Assembly (NCBI GenBank): GCA_949987705.1
Contig: OX465286.1
Coordinates: forward strand, 22,395,676-22,459,675
Direction: 5' to 3'
DNA length: 64,000 nt
Source of the DNA: Thereva unica
Lineage: Eukaryota; Arthropoda; Insecta; Diptera; Therevidae
Part shown: piece after piece, positions 1-12,190 of the stretch
Layout of the letters: the number at the start of each line of letters is the position of its first letter
Position numbering within the stretch: the stretch's first letter is position 1
The notes under the pieces: model-generated
The model's database searches: none
Seen by the model: the letters and a program-made list of their open reading frames with translations, nothing else
Told to the model about the DNA's origin: nothing
Position numbers and translations under genes: made by a program

Positions 1-2183
1 ATACAAAACGGCAATAAGGAAGGCCAAATGTACCTGCTGGGCTACCTTTTGCAGTAATATAGAGTCCACATCGGAGACCTCAAGGCTGCGTAAAATATTA
101 ACTAAAGCGCCAACAATGCTTAGTTATTTACGCAAGGAAGACGGCGATTGGACCGACTCAAGCAGGGAATCCCTGAAACTACTTATGGACACCCACTTCC
201 CGAGTAGTACTACAGTTGATACAACTATCACGATCAACTCTTCAGCCTCACAACAGCTGATCAGATCTATCATAAGTAGAGCAAAAATAAAATGGGCTGT
301 AAACACCTTCCAGCCCTACAAATCACCAGGCCCTGACGGCATAGTGCCGGCACAACTGCAGCACACTCTTAGTTATATTATGCCCTGGTTGCAAACCATG
401 TTTACCGGGTGCCTCCAAAATAACTGCATTCCCTCTAGTTGGAAAGAGGTTAAAGTAGTTTTTATACCCAAGGCAGGAAAAGCCTCCCACGTAACACCCA
501 AAGACTTCAGGCCAATCAGCCTATCATCCTTTCTATTAAAGACTCTGGAAAGGCTAATCGAAATATATCTGAGGCAGACCATATTGACCTCGGAACTCTC
601 TGGCGCACAACACGCCTATACAAAGGGCAAATCTACTGATACTGCTCTTCACTCACTGGTCTCAACCATTGAAAAATCCCTCGAGGTTAAGGAATATACA
701 TTAGTATCATTTCTTGACATTGAAGGAGCATTTAACAACGTTTTGCCGAATGCCATTACCCTGGCCTTGACAGAACATGGGATCGAGACATCGTTGGTGT
801 CTCTTATCCACCAAATGCTTACTGGCAGGATGGTGAGCTCGATCTTGGGCGATAGCTCGGTCCGAAAGGCCGTAAATAGAGGCACTCCGCAAGGAGGAGT
901 ACTCTCCCAGCTGCTATGGGTCGTAACTATGAACCAGCTGTTGCGACGCATGCAGGCAGAGGGACATGATGTCCTGGCGTACGCAGATGATGTTGTTATC
1001 AACAAAAAAGGAAAATTTCCTCAAGTCCTCAGTGATCTCATAGAGGCAGCGCTACAAACCCTCTCAAGCTGGACCGCTACCCGCGGACTCAGCGTTAACC
1101 CAGTAAAAACGGAGCTGGTCCTCTTCACAAGGAGGTATAAGACCTCTCCGTTAACACCCCCCCCCCCGGCTTAACAATGTTAGGCTCAAAATTAACAACA
1201 GTGCCAAATATCTGGGAGTAATCCTGGACAAGAAACTCCTCTGTCATGAAAACACAGAAGAGCGCATTAAGAAAGCAAACATCGCGCTTTTCGCCTGCAA
1301 AAAATCCATTGGTAAGAAATGGGGCTTCTCCCCTTACATTGTGCGATGGATCTACACAGCGATCGTCCGCCCAATTCTCCTTTACGGGGCTTTAGTGTGG
1401 TGGCCAACTCTGAGTAAATCCACCGTGTTAAACAAATTACAGAGAGTACAAAGATGTGCGGAGTTATGCATAACAGGAGCACTTCGCTCCACTCCTACAG
1501 AGGCCTTAACTGTTATGTTATACCTCCCTCCTTTAAATCTCGTGGCAAGGGAAAGCGCAACCATCGCAGCCCTTAGAATAAAAGAATCCGGTTTCTGGAC
1601 TGGAATCAGGGGAGGACACACGAAGGTACTGAACTCAGTTACTATCCCCACAAAAACCGACTTTTGCATTCCCGAAATTACCTTCACGAGAAACTACGGA
1701 GTCCACATCCCTTCACGTCGTGAATGGATAAATAGACCACATAGGTTTCAGGATGCCATAAACGTTTTTACTGATGGCTCTAAGCTCGAGGGTCGAGCGG
1801 GAGGAGGAGTATTTTCCCCAGAACTTGGGATTGAAATCTCCTTCCGACTTCCCGATCACTGCAGTGTATATCAAGCGGAGATTCTAGCCATACAAGAAGC
1901 TGTTCTGCAAATTAACCAGCAAGGCGATGGGAACCGGACTGTCTACATCTTCTCAGATAGTCAGGCAGCTCTGAAAGCCCTGGGCTCCTGCACAAACAGC
2001 TCTAGAACTACCTCTGAATGTCGCAGATCTCTTAACGAGATGGCTCAGCAGTTCAGGACCCTCCTCGTTTGGGTGCCCGGTCACCGAATTATAGAGGGAA
2101 ATTGTAAAGCTGACGAACTGGCTAGGAGAGGCACGACCGCTACTCTCCTTCCAGAAAAGGAAAGAGTATCTAACCTAACCTAA
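1..2183 (+). mobile_element. LINE retrotransposon, LOA/I-type, RT plus RNase H, cut by window edge, one frameshift
   Basis: The frame is open from base 2 to 1171. It encodes the fingers/palm of a non-LTR reverse transcriptase: KSPGPDG, FRPISLSSFLLKTLERL, FLDIEGAFNNV, GTPQGGVLSQLLW and the catalytic YADD (about 977-991). An 11-base C run at 1157-1167 shifts the frame; coding resumes downstream (KYLGVILDKKL, then RWIYTAIVRPILLYGALVWWP) and runs to the stop at 2181-2183. The second part ends in an RNase H domain with all acidic residues visible: FTDGSKLEG, YQAEILAIQEA, FSDSQAAL and GNCKADELAR. RT followed by RNase H and the AYTKGKSTDTALH block suggest LOA clade or a relative (inference). The endonuclease lies off the left edge. 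The 3' tail is a short TAACC repeat. Apart from the C run it is well preserved, so probably a fairly young insertion. Confidence 0.85.
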
Positions 2184-2189
2184 CTTATA

Positions 2190-3340
2190 TAAGTAAAATA
2201 AAGCTGGAATAAGATGATATAACACATTTAGGATTCTATTATTAAAAGAAGTAAGAAAACAAGCATTCTTTAAATAAGAAACATATATTTTATCAATAAG
2301 TGAGTAGATTTAAAACATTACATATCGGTATCAACTATAACAGCATTGAGGAAAGATGCCGGAGCAGTAAATCCCGTATGCCTCGCATAGCCTAGGTACC
2401 ATATGATGGACACTATATGTGCGCAAGTGCTCATCGTACGTCGCCCGGTTAAACATGTGCAATACTGTTGGAAAATATTATTTGCACTGCGGATTAATAT
2501 ATAACAAAAATATGTTTTTATACGGACATGTCGCAACTGGATTCGTCCACGCAAAAGCCAGGCATCAGTAAATCAGTATAGTCCACAACACTAGCACAGG
2601 TCAACGTTAAGCGGGTAACAAGTCCAGTAGGAGCGCAGGGGTCAGTAGTTAATAAAACCGAGTTATGAAAGCACAAAAGAAACTCAAACAGCAGCTAAAC
2701 GTCGTCACGGATGCAAAACGAACGAGCGACTGACGCCGGACGCGAACACGTCTGGTGTCAGTCGATCCCCTCCTCTCCCTCCCCCGCTGCTCTTGCGCAC
2801 ACCCCGCGCTCAGGAGCAGCGGGACTCGAGTTAAAAGGAGGGGTGCATGGCAAAGTCTTACGTAAAAACGTTATTAACAGAAAACATGAACGGAAATGCC
2901 GAATCCTTGGTACTCATTTTCTTACACAGATAAGTGGTAACTTATATACTCGTATATGTATGTTTATCGCCGGGGCCACGGGACTGTCTAAACCGGTTAC
3001 TGTGGCCCTGGAAAGCAAAGGGAAACTGAAGGAACAGGGTTTTTATTAGTTAGTAAGACTGTCGTTTATCTCCAAACGCAATCAGATTTGAGAGTGGCGG
3101 CTATAGTAAAAATTGTTCCTCTAGGTAAGACCTTTTAAACGACACTACAATAATATCTATTGGAGCCGGGTACCATTTTGCCCATTCTCCTTTGTGAATA
3201 TTTGGTGCAGATAGAGATAACCATGAAAAATTTATACAAGATGAATATGATAATGCAACCGAATACTCAGGCAAATATTTACGTGCAAAAATAGAGGTGC
3301 AGCTAACATCCCAGCGGTAGAGAATAAAAATTCCCAAAGA
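2190..3340. other. No recognisable gene
   Basis: Mixed-composition DNA. A GC-richer block at 2640-3050 differs from its AT-rich surroundings and holds an open frame of 112 codons that I do not recognise (proline/alanine-rich start, no family motif). It may belong to an LTR or untranslated part of a mobile element. Confidence 0.3.
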
Positions 3341-3520
3341 AGATTTAATTTACCCAAGAATCGAACTCAAGAAATTCAATGGTGATTTAAAGGAAAGGCT
3401 ACAATTTTGGAGTCAGTTCAAGAACATTCACGAAGAGGCAAGTAATGCAAAAGAAAAAGAAAGACAAATTTCAATATTAGATCCAGGCGATGCTCCCAAT
3501 ATCAAGAGCTGCTATTAAAC
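3340..3520 (+). pseudogene. BEL/Pao-type gag fragment (block 1)
   Basis: After one frame break the plus strand reads IELKKFNGDL, then LQFWSQFKNIHEEASNAKEK, the DUF1759-type gag start common in BEL/Pao retrotransposons. It ends at a stop after NIKSCY. A further degraded stretch (YDKAMWKYM-like) follows to about 3600. It is not functional. Confidence 0.6.
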
Positions 3521-3599
3521 AGTTTTCCACCAACCAGTAGAAACTATGATAAAGCCATGTGGAAGTATATGTTCGTGAATTATTATCATTGGTAATTAA

Positions 3600-4840
3600 T
3601 AATTGTAGTAGATAAATTTTAAGATTTTATTAAAACTCTAAAAAGAATTAAAAGAAATGGCAACAATGCCTTAAAAATTATGTTCCAAGCAAACAAAACT
3701 TCCAAGGCCATAAAATTAAAGGAACTCACAAATATTTAAAATGTAATACGTACAGATGCATCCCATAATTGTATAGAGCCCTTCAAGGCCATAAAAATGA
3801 ATATTATGTAAAGAGCAGTGCTATGTTGTTGTTACCTTCGGGTTATAAAAATTGAGGCGCGAGCAAAGAATAATAGAAAAAGGGAAAATCGGCAACAACG
3901 TAGCAGTGTTCTCAAAATCGAATGTTTTGGATGACCAATAGGATAATTAGTTTGAGGTCACATGTTTATGAAATATTGAGGTTCTGGGAAATGGAAGGAA
4001 TTTGAGGTATATAGAAATTGTCGGTTGTTATGTAGAGTAAATAGGATGATGAAGTAGTAAATAGATATGCGTAAAAAGATGACGAATTACTTTCGGTTTT
4101 GGTTTGAATTTCGAGAATAAGAGTTAGTTCTGTCGTGATACTAGAATTGAGCAGACGGAGTTTTGGCGTGGCTTGAGTTCGATGTGGTTCGGGTTTTAGT
4201 AAAGTATTGTGGAAATATTATTTCGGGAAAAGGACAATCATTAGAGCGTTTTTGGGGCTGGCAAAGCGTAACTTCAAAACGAGTAAAATTCGGTTAAGGA
4301 TTGCGGAGTTAGTTTTCGAAAGAATTAATGATTTTGATTATTGAGGAAATTAGATTATTATTCGGGATAGAGAAAATTAAGTTCTAGTTTTTGGCGTAAT
4401 TCGGTATACGGAAATGGATTAGTCTGTTGACTTAACTCTGGAATAATTATTGTGACCGACATAGAGTGGAGATCTCGCGGAATTATTATTATCTAGAATT
4501 GAGATTTTGACCGGGATTATCATTATGAACATTAGAATTGGGGATATTTTGGATGTGGGAATGAATAATATTGTAGAGCTTAAATTATAAAGATATTAAA
4601 TATTGAAAGGATTATTAATGTAAAAAATAGAATAGTTTGTGAATAAAATTAGTGAGCAGAGGATTGTGTGTTAATAAATCTTGTATACAATTTTTGTGGC
4701 ATTAGAGCCTTTTTCAAAACCTACTAAGCCACACCCTGACACTACAATATCATCAGAAGTGGGATATTGGTTTAATACTGGTATCCTTCCTTATTTGAAC
4801 ATCTTTCCTGACACGACCCCTACATAATGCAATCAAATCC
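3600..4840. other. No gene seen between two gag fragments
   Basis: AT-rich with a purine-biased plus strand (3950-4600). No open frame over 60 codons with a recognisable motif. It separates two gag fragments of the same type and could be an insertion in one old element. Confidence 0.3.
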
Positions 4841-5016
4841 AATGAGAAAATAGCATTATCAAGAATCTATGATAAATTGGAAGCTCAATTGCGTGCTTTA
4901 GAGTTGCTTGGTGTTCCAGAAAATAGATGCGCAGCCATGTTATACGCGTTGATTGAATCGTCACCTCGTGTGGAATTAATACGAGGATATCAAAGACAAG
5001 CAGCGGCGATTTAGAG
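4840..5016 (+). pseudogene. BEL/Pao-type gag fragment (block 2)
   Basis: Reads IYDKLEAQLRALELLG, then CAAMLYALIESS and RGYQRQAAA before a stop. This is the gag stretch that normally lies some 150-250 residues after the block seen at 3340-3520. Both are on the plus strand, so they may be parts of one broken copy. Confidence 0.6.
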
Positions 5017-5054
5017 GTGATGTTTAAGTCGGAACGCGACACCGCACCGCAATA

Positions 5055-5668
5055 AAGGGTCCGCCATGTAACGTTTTTTTTTTCAACTAGTGCTTATTTT
5101 GTGTATGGCAACACTTAGCTCATGTCTGATTTCACAGATAATTAGTTTTATCCTTCCGCTGAACGAATATGGTTGTGTATACGCTTGAACAACGCTGGGA
5201 AATATTGCGACATTACTTTGAAAATCATGGTAATGTTGCAGAATGTGTGCGAAAATTGCTTACGGATTTTGGAAGAAGAGAAGCACCGTCTGCTCCGTAT
5301 GTTCGTTACCTTGTGAAAAAAGTGAAAGAAACTGGCATCCTCATCGATAAACCAACGCGTGAAAAGCCAAAAACAGTGCGTACACCCGAGAATATTGCTG
5401 CTGTGGCCGAAAGTGTGCGTGAATCGCCATCAACATCAGTTCACCGTCGTTCTCAACAATTGGATATTTCGCAGACATCATTGAGACGAATTTTGCGTAA
5501 AGACCGTATAGGCTACTGCATGGCCAGCCGAGGCAGCCATTTGAATGAAATTATTTTCCATCATTAACCGGAGGGATTGTACTTTCAAATAAAAAAAGAA
5601 ATTTGAAAAAATATTCAGTAGTTTTTTTTATAGCATTTTCAAAAAAAAAAGTTATTTGGCGGACCCTG
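5055..5668 (+). mobile_element. Internally deleted mariner-like element with both terminal repeats
   Basis: 614 bp between TA dinucleotides (5053-5054 and 5669-5670). The ends are inverted repeats: left AAGGGTCCGCCATGTAAC, right end reverse complement CAGGGTCCGCCAAATAAC. It carries one open frame, 5169-5567 (132 codons): a helix-turn-helix N-terminus (YTLEQRWEILRHYFENHGN) and second DNA-binding part, followed directly by the C-terminal tail SRGSHLNEIIFHH. The entire DDE/D catalytic core is missing, so it needs a transposase in trans. The clean join keeps frame. Confidence 0.85.
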
Positions 5669-5669
5669 T

Positions 5670-6275
5670 AATTTTTCAGTAAAAAGTCCCCACACACCGC
5701 GAAGCTAATGCCCGAACCGCCATAGCGCGTGTATCTGTCAGTAGCTTTAGGTTGGGAGAATCGTAACGGTTTAGCCGCTGACTGTGCAACGGCGGTGCTG
5801 CTGAGGCAGAATCAGAATATTTACGTAAGCCATAAATATGCGTTTATTTCTTGCCTGTGTCCATTAGAGTGTGTCCAAAAACTTTTTGAAGTTATACTTC
5901 TTTAGGCGCGTTTTGAAAATATTATGAAAGTAAATTTTGAGGTATTCGCAACACAGGAATGCGCAACACAGGAATCCGAGAAGGTGGGCTGGAGGCAACG
6001 GAGGGCAAGCATTTCAACTCCCATTCTTAATGCGCACTGGGATTATTATAATGGGAATATGAAAATTCGTAGTCATGATGTCGATGGGTGAGGGGATTTC
6101 TATGTCGAAGCTATGGAGAGAAATAAATTTCATGTTCGATTCATCAGCTAAGCGTAAGTTGGGCTTTTCGTGGGCATAGAAAGATTTGTAGTGTTTATTG
6201 TGTGCTGTTTGTGGGTGAGGGGTTTTTCTGGATGCAAGCGAATTTCTTTCACTCGTAGTGTAATATCATAGAGGC
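5670..6275. other. No recognisable gene
   Basis: Mixed sequence with a short direct repeat around 5945-5975 (GCGCAACACAGGAAT twice). No coding or structural family recognised. Confidence 0.25.
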
Positions 6276-6911
6276 GCCAAGTTTTTAACTTTATTTTTGC
6301 AGTAAAAAGTGGCAAAATGTTGTATTTTAACACTTTTTATAGCACGTAGATTACCAGTGATAAGTTAGTTAGTGATCTGAGTGAATAAATTGAAAGAAAT
6401 TGATAAGGTTACCATATTTGTTTACATTCGAGGTGGTTTTTTCGTGTTAATTTAGTGTAAAGATGTTGGATTTATGTGGTAAGGCGATTAAAACTGAATT
6501 TAAAATGGTTAAAAATTATTATGGAATAGTTATTAAAATATAAGTGCAAGTACCACCACACAACATGAATAACAATAACTTTTGTACTTTTTCCTACAAA
6601 TGTTTCTGCCCTAATATTTTTAAAAATTATTCTTTAATAATCTTTAACCACTTTAAATTCACTTTTAACTGAATAACCACATAAATACAATATTTTTGCC
6701 CTAAGTTAACTCGACAAAACCACCGCGAAAGTAAACAAAATTGGTCACCTTCACAAATAAACTATTAAAACATATTTACTCACTAAATTTTTTGAAATTG
6801 TTCTAATTCAATCACTGAAACACTAATCACTGGTAGTCCATGTGCAGAAAAAAGTGATAAAGTGCAATATTTTACTACTTTTTACTGCACAAATAATTTT
6901 AAAAACTTGGC
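6276..6911. repeat. Long inverted repeat (fold-back element), about 270-300 bp arms
   Basis: The left arm 6276-6543 (starting GCCAAGTTTTTAA) matches the reverse complement of the right arm 6610-6911 (ending AAAACTTGGC) over most of its length with scattered differences and small gaps. Shared blocks include GTGATAAG/GTGATTAG, TTTGTTTAC and GGTGGTTTT. A spacer of about 65 bp lies between. No coding. It looks like a diverged fold-back or MITE; flanking duplication not determined. Confidence 0.7.
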
Positions 6912-9172
6912 TCCACTCTTAGAATAGAGAACTACAGGAAAGGCCCTCGTGTGAATAATCCCTGTATTTGAGCGTAGTGAAATCTGGGGGTCTTCCAACT
7001 GTCAAATTGGGTTAGTTAGCTGCTTGTGTTCCCGCGTTCGGTGGAATACTTTTTTAAGATGAGTTTTTTTATAAAGTTATCGGAAATTATATTATCAAAA
7101 GTAGCTTAAAAAAAGAAAGAAAGTATAAAGGATCGTTTAGAGTGTAATTAAAGTTCTAACAAGTAAGTTTTCTGTGAAAAAAAGAACAACGAAGTGTGCA
7201 GTTTGTGAATGTAGGAATAAATCGAAATTTGCGCGAGGAAAATCGTTCTTCAGGTGAATGTGCTTAATAAAATAGTTCCTAAACACATATATTAGATATT
7301 TACATTAATAAATATGCGAATCACTGTGATAAATAGTCCAAATAATGTAAAATTTGAATTTTTTGTTTGAATTTCTTTGTTTACTTTAAGTGACCCAGCG
7401 CGAAATTCAAGGGGATCAGCTGATTAGATTTCGGAGTGACGCCGTGTAAAAAGTTCATTTCTGGGGGCAAGATTTTATTTTAGATAACTCATAATTTTAA
7501 CTCGCTCAATTTTTGCTGTTGATGATTACCCTATTATGGCGAGGTTCTCTACCTCCTACAAGTCGAGGTTCTCTACCTCTGTTAAAACATATTCCGAGGC
7601 AATTAAGGGGGAAACAGAAACAAATAAAAAAATCACTATACATATATATTTTTTGTAAATATTTTGACATAATTCCAAAGAAAAAAATTAAATCAGATAT
7701 GACAAATTTAAATCAGGTATGGAAAATTAAGTCGTGCAACCGTTGTTGCGATTTTTTTTAATTTCGCTTAAATTCATTTCAGAACCGCTTAAAACCATTA
7801 TTTAAATTTCTTTTTTACTGCAAAAATTAAAAGGTTGTGGTATTTTGTAGTTTATTCAAGGTAGGGAGTAAAAATATTTAAAAAAAACTATCTGGTAAGA
7901 TCAGTTGATGCATGGAGGGAAGTGGAAGAGGCGCTAAATATTCTAGCTACAGCAGGTAGAAGCCAAAAGGAAAATAGTAAGGCTTGGAAATACTAAGAGT
8001 ATTAGCAGGGAAGTAGATCCCGCCCGAGTTACGTATATCGAATTAAAATCTGATATAACAAAATCCGAGACACCGGATACATTACAAATTGTAACGAAAC
8101 CAAAGCCAATGGCATGGTAATGGGAAAATTTCAAAGTTTAACTTCCCACATTTTACGCTGCATCAACAGCATTCATAAAAAATTAGGTGTCATATTAATC
8201 GCCCAACAAAAGTACAGACATGATTCTCAAGAAATAAAAATGCTTACTTGTCAGATTAATTGTAGCTAAATAAAATGTAATAATTAGAGAGTCCGTCTGT
8301 CGTTGGTCGCGGTGATATTAAAAACGTTCTCCCGAAAATTGTAATTTTGATTTAAAAGTTAATTTTGTCAATAAATAGATTAATTATAATCTTTAAATTC
8401 AAAGAAATTTTAGTGTTTTATTTATTCTGTTTTTTCAACTCTATTTCGTTTCTGCTTTTACTTTGTTCGAAACATATTTAAGTCCCGCGACCTATCGCTG
8501 AAAAGGCCTTCCCGCGGACAAATGAGACGACTAGTAGGTGGTTTCAGTTGGGGTTAGAGTCCTACATAACCTGGAGCTGGAGCGTGTCGATAGCGTGATG
8601 CTTCGCGTACATAGGTACACAAACCCATTTTTTTAAGTGAAACTTCCTTGCTCTCGTTCTGTCACAAGTCAGAATCGACAACGACTACAACGACAGCCAT
8701 ATTAAACGAAAGTTGCCTTTTCACTCGTTTACAAAACAACGAGAAAAAAACAAAAATCCTGAACCAAATTAAACACAACAAAACACAAACAAATTTACAT
8801 ACAAAATTTGGGATTTTAGTAACCTAAGCTGATGAATTTCGTAAAGATCACCGCCAAAAGAGTAGCACACAAAAAAAATATGATTGTGTATTAAAGAACC
8901 CAAGGCAGAAGCGAGACCTCGCGTACATACTTATGCCTATATGTTCTTAATTATTGTATTTTTTTTTTCGTTTGCTCGTGTCTTGTGTTATAATCTAAAA
9001 TATGAATGAAGCCATAATATTTTAACTCAATTGATAAATTATAGTATATAATGAATATTTGAAAGTAATGCAGTACAGTGTATAAAAAGTAAAAAACCAT
9101 CTATTTTTAAGTAGCTAAAGCTTGAAATTCTGGCGGAAATTTTATACGAATCGCCCAATAGAACGCAACTAG
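6912..9172. other. No recognisable gene (2.2 kb)
   Basis: AT-rich DNA. Short open frames at 7513-7761 and 7943-8134 have no family signature. The stretch around 8280-8420 (GC-richer block then TTTATTTATTC) looks like the end of an LTR or untranslated region, but I cannot pair it with another copy. Confidence 0.25.
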
Positions 9173-9270
9173 TTTCAAGCTGTAACTTTCATGTAAGCTG
9201 CTGTTAATCAAAGCGTAAGCACTTGAATTTACCCTTTTTCACTGGGTAGTATACTGGTTGATATTATGGA
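9173..9270 (+). repeat. Dispersed repeat, copy 1 (second copy at 63187-63281)
   Basis: About 98 bp that match 63187-63281 in the same orientation at roughly 85 percent by eye: TTTCAAGCTGTAAC, GTAAGCTGCTGTTAATCA, CTTGAATTTACC, CACTGGGT and GATATTATGGA. Ends undefined. Confidence 0.7.
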
Positions 9271-9812
9271 GCACGGCCATAATCTCATTTCTGGCAATAT
9301 ACGTATGTTTTAAAACAATTCGAATTTTATCATAGGAAAATTCGAGTTAAACATACATGTAAGGAATTTTGCGATCCAATATCACTGAGCAAATATCACT
9401 TGCCTAAATAGAAAACAATCCTGTTTGTAAGCCAAAGAAAACCACTAAATGTGACAGCGATCACCTTCAAATACAAGTGAAATGTGAAATTTATTTTAAA
9501 AATATTTTTCAAAAATGATCTCTAATGTCAAACTTTAATTGTAACACTTTGTAGCTAACTAACTAACGATAATGACAGTTCGAAATTCTTATTCCCTAAT
9601 GTAATTGTGAGCTCACGAGATGACAATACTCAAGTTATTACATATGTTCCCAAATATATATTACCAAAAATACCTTTAGTATTAACAAAAAATCAAAAAT
9701 ATTTCGCTGGTTTTGCAAAAAGTTTATCTTCAATAGTTACTACACAATCTTAATTTTTTAAATAACCGACTCCTCATATTTACTTTACCGATGCCTGCGC
9801 CATCTAAACTAA
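9271..9812. other. No recognisable gene
   Basis: AT-rich; no motif seen. Confidence 0.25.
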
Positions 9813-10842
9813 AATGCCGTTAAGAGTGCGGTGGAAGGCTGCTGTGCAGCGACGAGGAGCAACTCCAAAGATGGAGAGATTACATTTTCGCCGCCCTGAA
9901 AAGGAAAACAGCAACAATGCACAAGCAATAAGAATCACCACCCGGGCCCCATCCAAGACGGAAATAGTAACCGCATTTCATGCAATGGCCAATGTTACAG
10001 CAGTTGGAAAAGATGGCATCCTGCCAGAATTGTTGAAAGTCGATTCAAGCCTCATAGCAGATGGAGCACCTGTACCTCTCCGGCGAATTGGACGGAAGGT
10101 ATCATAGTCAAAATACCCAAAAAGTTGGACCTAACGATATGTGACAACTGGAGGGGCATCTGTTTATTATTTACAGTGGCCAAATACTGTCCCATACATT
10201 ACTATCTAGGATAAGAGAGGCAGTAGACCGAACGCTTAGAAGGCAGCAGGCCGGATTCAGGAAAGGCCGCTCATGTATAGATCGTATTGACACCTTGAGA
10301 ATAATAGTGGAGCAGTCTTCTGAATTCCGATCCCCCCCTTTACCTTGCTTTCGTAGACTATGAGAAAGCGTTCGACTCGGTTAATAGGAGCTTCATTTGG
10401 CAGGCAACGCGGCGACGTGGGCTGCCTGATGAAATAATAGAATTGATAAAAGCCCTATTATGACACTTCCAAATGCAGAGTTCTCCATAATGGAAAATTA
10501 TCCGACAGCTTCCAGGTGAGCTCAGGAGTACGACAAGGATGCCTACTTTCGCCATTACTATTTCTTATAGTAATAAATGACATCCTTGTCGGCGCTCTAG
10601 ATAGTAGAACAGGCGGCATATAATGGGGTTTGCTAGACCGCCTAAGGATCACGACTACGCGGATGATATCTGTTTGCTGGCCCACAGACACCAGGCACTC
10701 AAAAACATGTTAAATAATTTGGCAACACAAAGTAGTCCAGCAGGCTTAAGGCTAAATCCCACTATAACCAAAGAAATGCTGATAAATGTAAACACCATTG
10801 AACGAAAAGAGACCTGGATCCTCACACGATTGAGTGGATAAA
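9813..10842 (+). mobile_element. LINE reverse transcriptase remnant, several frameshifts
   Basis: Pieces in three frames follow the order of a non-LTR reverse transcriptase: KDGILPELLK, WTEGIIVKIPKK, NWRGIC, QQAGFRKGRSCIDRIDTLRI (about 10245-10300), FVDYEKAFDSVNR (10350-10390), GVRQGCLLSPLLFL and DYADDICLLAH (10650-10685). The YADD box and the first aspartate are kept. The copy is truncated at both ends and broken by frameshifts. Clade not fixed; the motif style resembles RTE/CR1-like endonuclease-reverse transcriptases. Confidence 0.75.
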
Positions 10843-11110
10843 TGCCATGCTTGTAGATCGTGAAATTTCTTTTACCCAAGCAGTGGTAGCTCGTAAGGTT
10901 CAGGACAAGGGAAGCAATGAGCAAGGTGAACGATAAAAGTAAAAGTATCGAAGCCTGTAACTAACAAAAACTGAAAAATAACATACATATAGTGGAGCCA
11001 GATAAGCAAAACACAAGGAATTTGCAACCAACGGTGGAAATTGCTCCGTAAGTTATCGGCCATTTTACGAAAATTTCACCATTTTGGTCGTTCTTTCTAA
11101 ATATAGATGC

Positions 11111-11186
11111 AAATTCAAATTGGGACTAAACAAATTCAAATTGGGACTAAACAATTTCAAATTGGGACTAAACAACTTCAAATTGC
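11111..11186 (+). repeat. 21-bp tandem repeat, left array (about 3.5 units)
   Basis: Unit TTCAAATTGGGACTAAACAA plus one base, repeating with a 21-bp period at 11114, 11135, 11156 and 11177. Nearly identical units. It is inverted relative to the array at 11329-11459. Confidence 0.9.
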
Positions 11187-11328
11187 GGTTCATACCCGAT
11201 GCATTAAATATGATGGATGCTCGTTTTCAAATAATGTTTTTATATTGTTATCTGTGTTCATATTTATTCCAAACTTAATAAAAATAATTAATACTTTAAT
11301 CTTTGCTGATAGTAGTTCATTTATTACT

Positions 11329-11459
11329 TCAAATTGTTTGGTCCCAATCGGAAATTGTTTAGTCTTAATTTGAAATTGTTTATTCCCAATTTGAAATTGT
11401 TTAGTCCCAATTTGAAATTGTTTAGTCCTAATTTGAAATTGTTTAGTCCCAATTTGAAG
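11329..11459 (-). repeat. 21-bp tandem repeat, right array, inverted (about 6 units)
   Basis: The same 21-bp unit in reverse orientation (GAAATTGTTTAGTCCCAATT plus one base) at 11351, 11372, 11393, 11414 and 11435, with a further diverged unit from 11330. Together with the left array and the 142-bp spacer (11187-11328) it can form a hairpin with many registers. The period is a multiple of three, so both strands give open frames (FKLGLNN and QIGTKQF repeats) that I regard as artefacts. Confidence 0.9.
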
Positions 11460-12190
11460 TTGAAAAGGTAAAGATTCGACTTTTCTGGTGTCATATTTTT
11501 TGGCGGGATATTGCAATTACAATTAACGTCATTTATGCCGTGATTTTTGACATTTTTTGTACTAAATTGCCCGCTGAATTTCATGTGGTAACTTAAATGG
11601 TTTAACTAACACATACGGAAAGTTACCCATGGCAACCAAAACACGAGCGAGACGGGTAATTCTATTTACAATGAGAAGGAATAGGAAGCAGCACTTTGGT
11701 TGGTTGGTTCGTGGTTGGTTTTTCCACAGGAGATTAGGCAATGCTTTACAATATAAACACACTTGAAAATTAAATGTCCTTTAATTTGTGCATCATGCAT
11801 GAGGTATTTTCTTTTTTAAAATGTAGGATTATTTTATGATGGTGAACAAGAATTTTTTTTTAAACTTCAAAAAGTGAAAAAATCTAATCGCATTTTTCCG
11901 CTAATTTTTTCGAAATATTTTCACTGCTAGTGGGCGTTTTGCGCCTTTTTCAAATTCTGTTGATAATTAAAAAGTGGAAAGAAAAGCCGTTGAAAAACTG
12001 CAACAACTACTTTCATCTCATTTAATTTTTCATACAAATGCGTGATTTTGGCCCAAAATCTACAAAAAAAATAGTAATAATAAAACCCTGCATACCTTCA
12101 ATGCACCACCTACACTTACGCCTACAATCATTACATCCACCTTGCAAAAAAACAATTCAGGCAGCCCGTACTCATACAATTCATAACAAT
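11460..12190. other. No gene seen
   Basis: AT-rich. A stretch near 12005-12040 resembles the arm of the neighbouring palindromic MITE (ACTACTTTCATCTCATTT), perhaps an older fragment. Confidence 0.25.

Noticed and set aside
2711..3049. 112-codon frame as a host gene
   Set aside because: No recognisable domain, no neighbouring exons and transposon debris on both sides.
11111..11459. Regular 21-bp repeats as a CRISPR-like array
   Set aside because: No unique spacers between repeats, orientation flips, eukaryotic setting.
11107..11584. Repetitive peptide frames (FKLGLNN, QIGTKQF) as a coding gene
   Set aside because: They arise on both strands because the repeat period is divisible by three.
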